Assembly: GCA_002425685.1 (NCBI GenBank)
Contig: DIMS01000003.1
Coordinates: forward strand, 18,972-39,582
Source: Synergistaceae bacterium UBA5560
GTDB taxonomy: Bacteria > Synergistota > Synergistia > Synergistales > Aminiphilaceae
Direction: 5' to 3'
DNA length: 20,611 nucleotides
Position 1 is the stretch's first letter. The number at the start of each line of letters is the position of its first letter. Positions 20,464 through 20,611 of the stretch are shown here, piece after piece. The notes under the pieces are model-generated. The model made no database searches. It was not told where the DNA came from and saw nothing but the letters and a program-made list of their open reading frames with translations. The translations under genes were made by a program, and so were the position numbers.

Positions 20464-20611
20464 GAGGAACCCAGGAGACACACACACCAGGGATGTCCTT
20501 ATATTGGTCGAAGAAAAGGCGCTAACAATCGCTTGCACCGGACTTGGGAAGGCGGGCACAATCCACCTTGAAGGAATACCACTGGATTTCTCTCATTTAC
20601 TCGTCGCCAAT
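20445..20611. repeat. Inverted repeat: exporter 3' end copied in reverse at the window edge
   Basis: The 30 bases 20445-20474, which include the last codons and stop of the exporter, recur in inverted orientation at 20582-20611 with 28 of 30 matches. The match runs to the last base of the window, so the reverse copy may continue. The 107 bases between contain a possible attC 5' core. Confidence 0.85.
20518..20526 (+). other. Possible 5' core of an attC site after the exporter
   Basis: GGCGCTAAC followed by AATCGC resembles the left end of an attC. It can pair along its full length with GTTGGTGCC at 19399-19407 if two G-T pairs are allowed, which would make 19400 to beyond 20611 one cassette holding the exporter. 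The matching right half is not visible before the window ends. Confidence 0.35.

Noticed and set aside
1..20611. CRISPR array expected near the type III genes
   Set aside because: I found no regularly spaced 24-40 bp repeats with unique spacers on either strand; the repeats present are degenerate leaders or cassette elements.
1..20611. tRNA or rRNA genes, including a tRNA target for the island
   Set aside because: No cloverleaf-like sequence or rRNA core was recognised in any spacer.

Overview
The window looks like a stretch of a GC-rich anaerobic bacterial chromosome. A member of the Synergistota is my best guess, because a DUF3798-type binding protein, a double-cubane-cluster protein and a GC-rich type III CRISPR locus sit together; this is inference from gene content, not a sequence match. 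From about position 18050 the base composition turns visibly AT-richer and the gene style changes. That last part reads as a mobile integron-type cassette region.

Region 1 (1-4040, + strand) is the downstream part of a type III CRISPR-Cas effector operon, most like subtype III-D. It holds the tail of a Csx10/Cas5-like protein, a Csm2-like small subunit, two Csm3-like Cas7 proteins, an unassigned 119-aa protein, a third Cas7-like RAMP protein and a small helical protein. Genes are tightly overlapped (ATGA/GTGA junctions). Cas10, adaptation genes and a CRISPR array are not in the window. Region 2 (4328-8274) holds three accessory genes: an AAA+ ATPase of the sigma-54-activator type that has lost its GAFTGA loop and has no DNA-binding tail (-), a WYL-domain regulator fused to an extra C-terminal domain (+), and a DUF1848 protein with a radical-SAM-like cysteine motif (-).

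Region 3 (8650-10927, + strand) looks like a small redox-stress unit. A TetR regulator with a CxCxC cluster, and a clear sigma-70 promoter with a palindrome between -35 and -10, is followed by a flavin-reductase-like flavoprotein and a nitroreductase. Region 4 (17529 down to 11042, - strand) is a five-gene operon: DUF3798 periplasmic binding protein, double ABC ATPase, two permeases of the BMP/sugar type, and a double-cubane-cluster (2-hydroxyacyl-CoA dehydratase superfamily) protein. It suggests uptake of a small molecule coupled to an unusual low-potential reduction.

Region 5 (18200-20611) contains a broken gene that joins an excisionase-like helix-turn-helix to the C-terminus of an integron integrase whose catalytic Tyr is Ser. 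Cassette-like units follow in the same direction. One complete cassette (18582-19206) carries a predicted PD-(D/E)XK nuclease and ends in an attC site that folds with two extrahelical bases. Two 91-bp near-identical repeats end exactly at GTT crossover-like points. A LysE/RhtB exporter lies in the last cassette-like unit, and the window ends in an inverted copy of its 3' end.

A recurring oddity of the GC-rich part is that several genes are preceded by purine-rich, degenerate short-period repeats containing many Shine-Dalgarno-like and ATG triplets. In the flavoprotein this is a perfect-register run of four 15-bp ATG-starting units.
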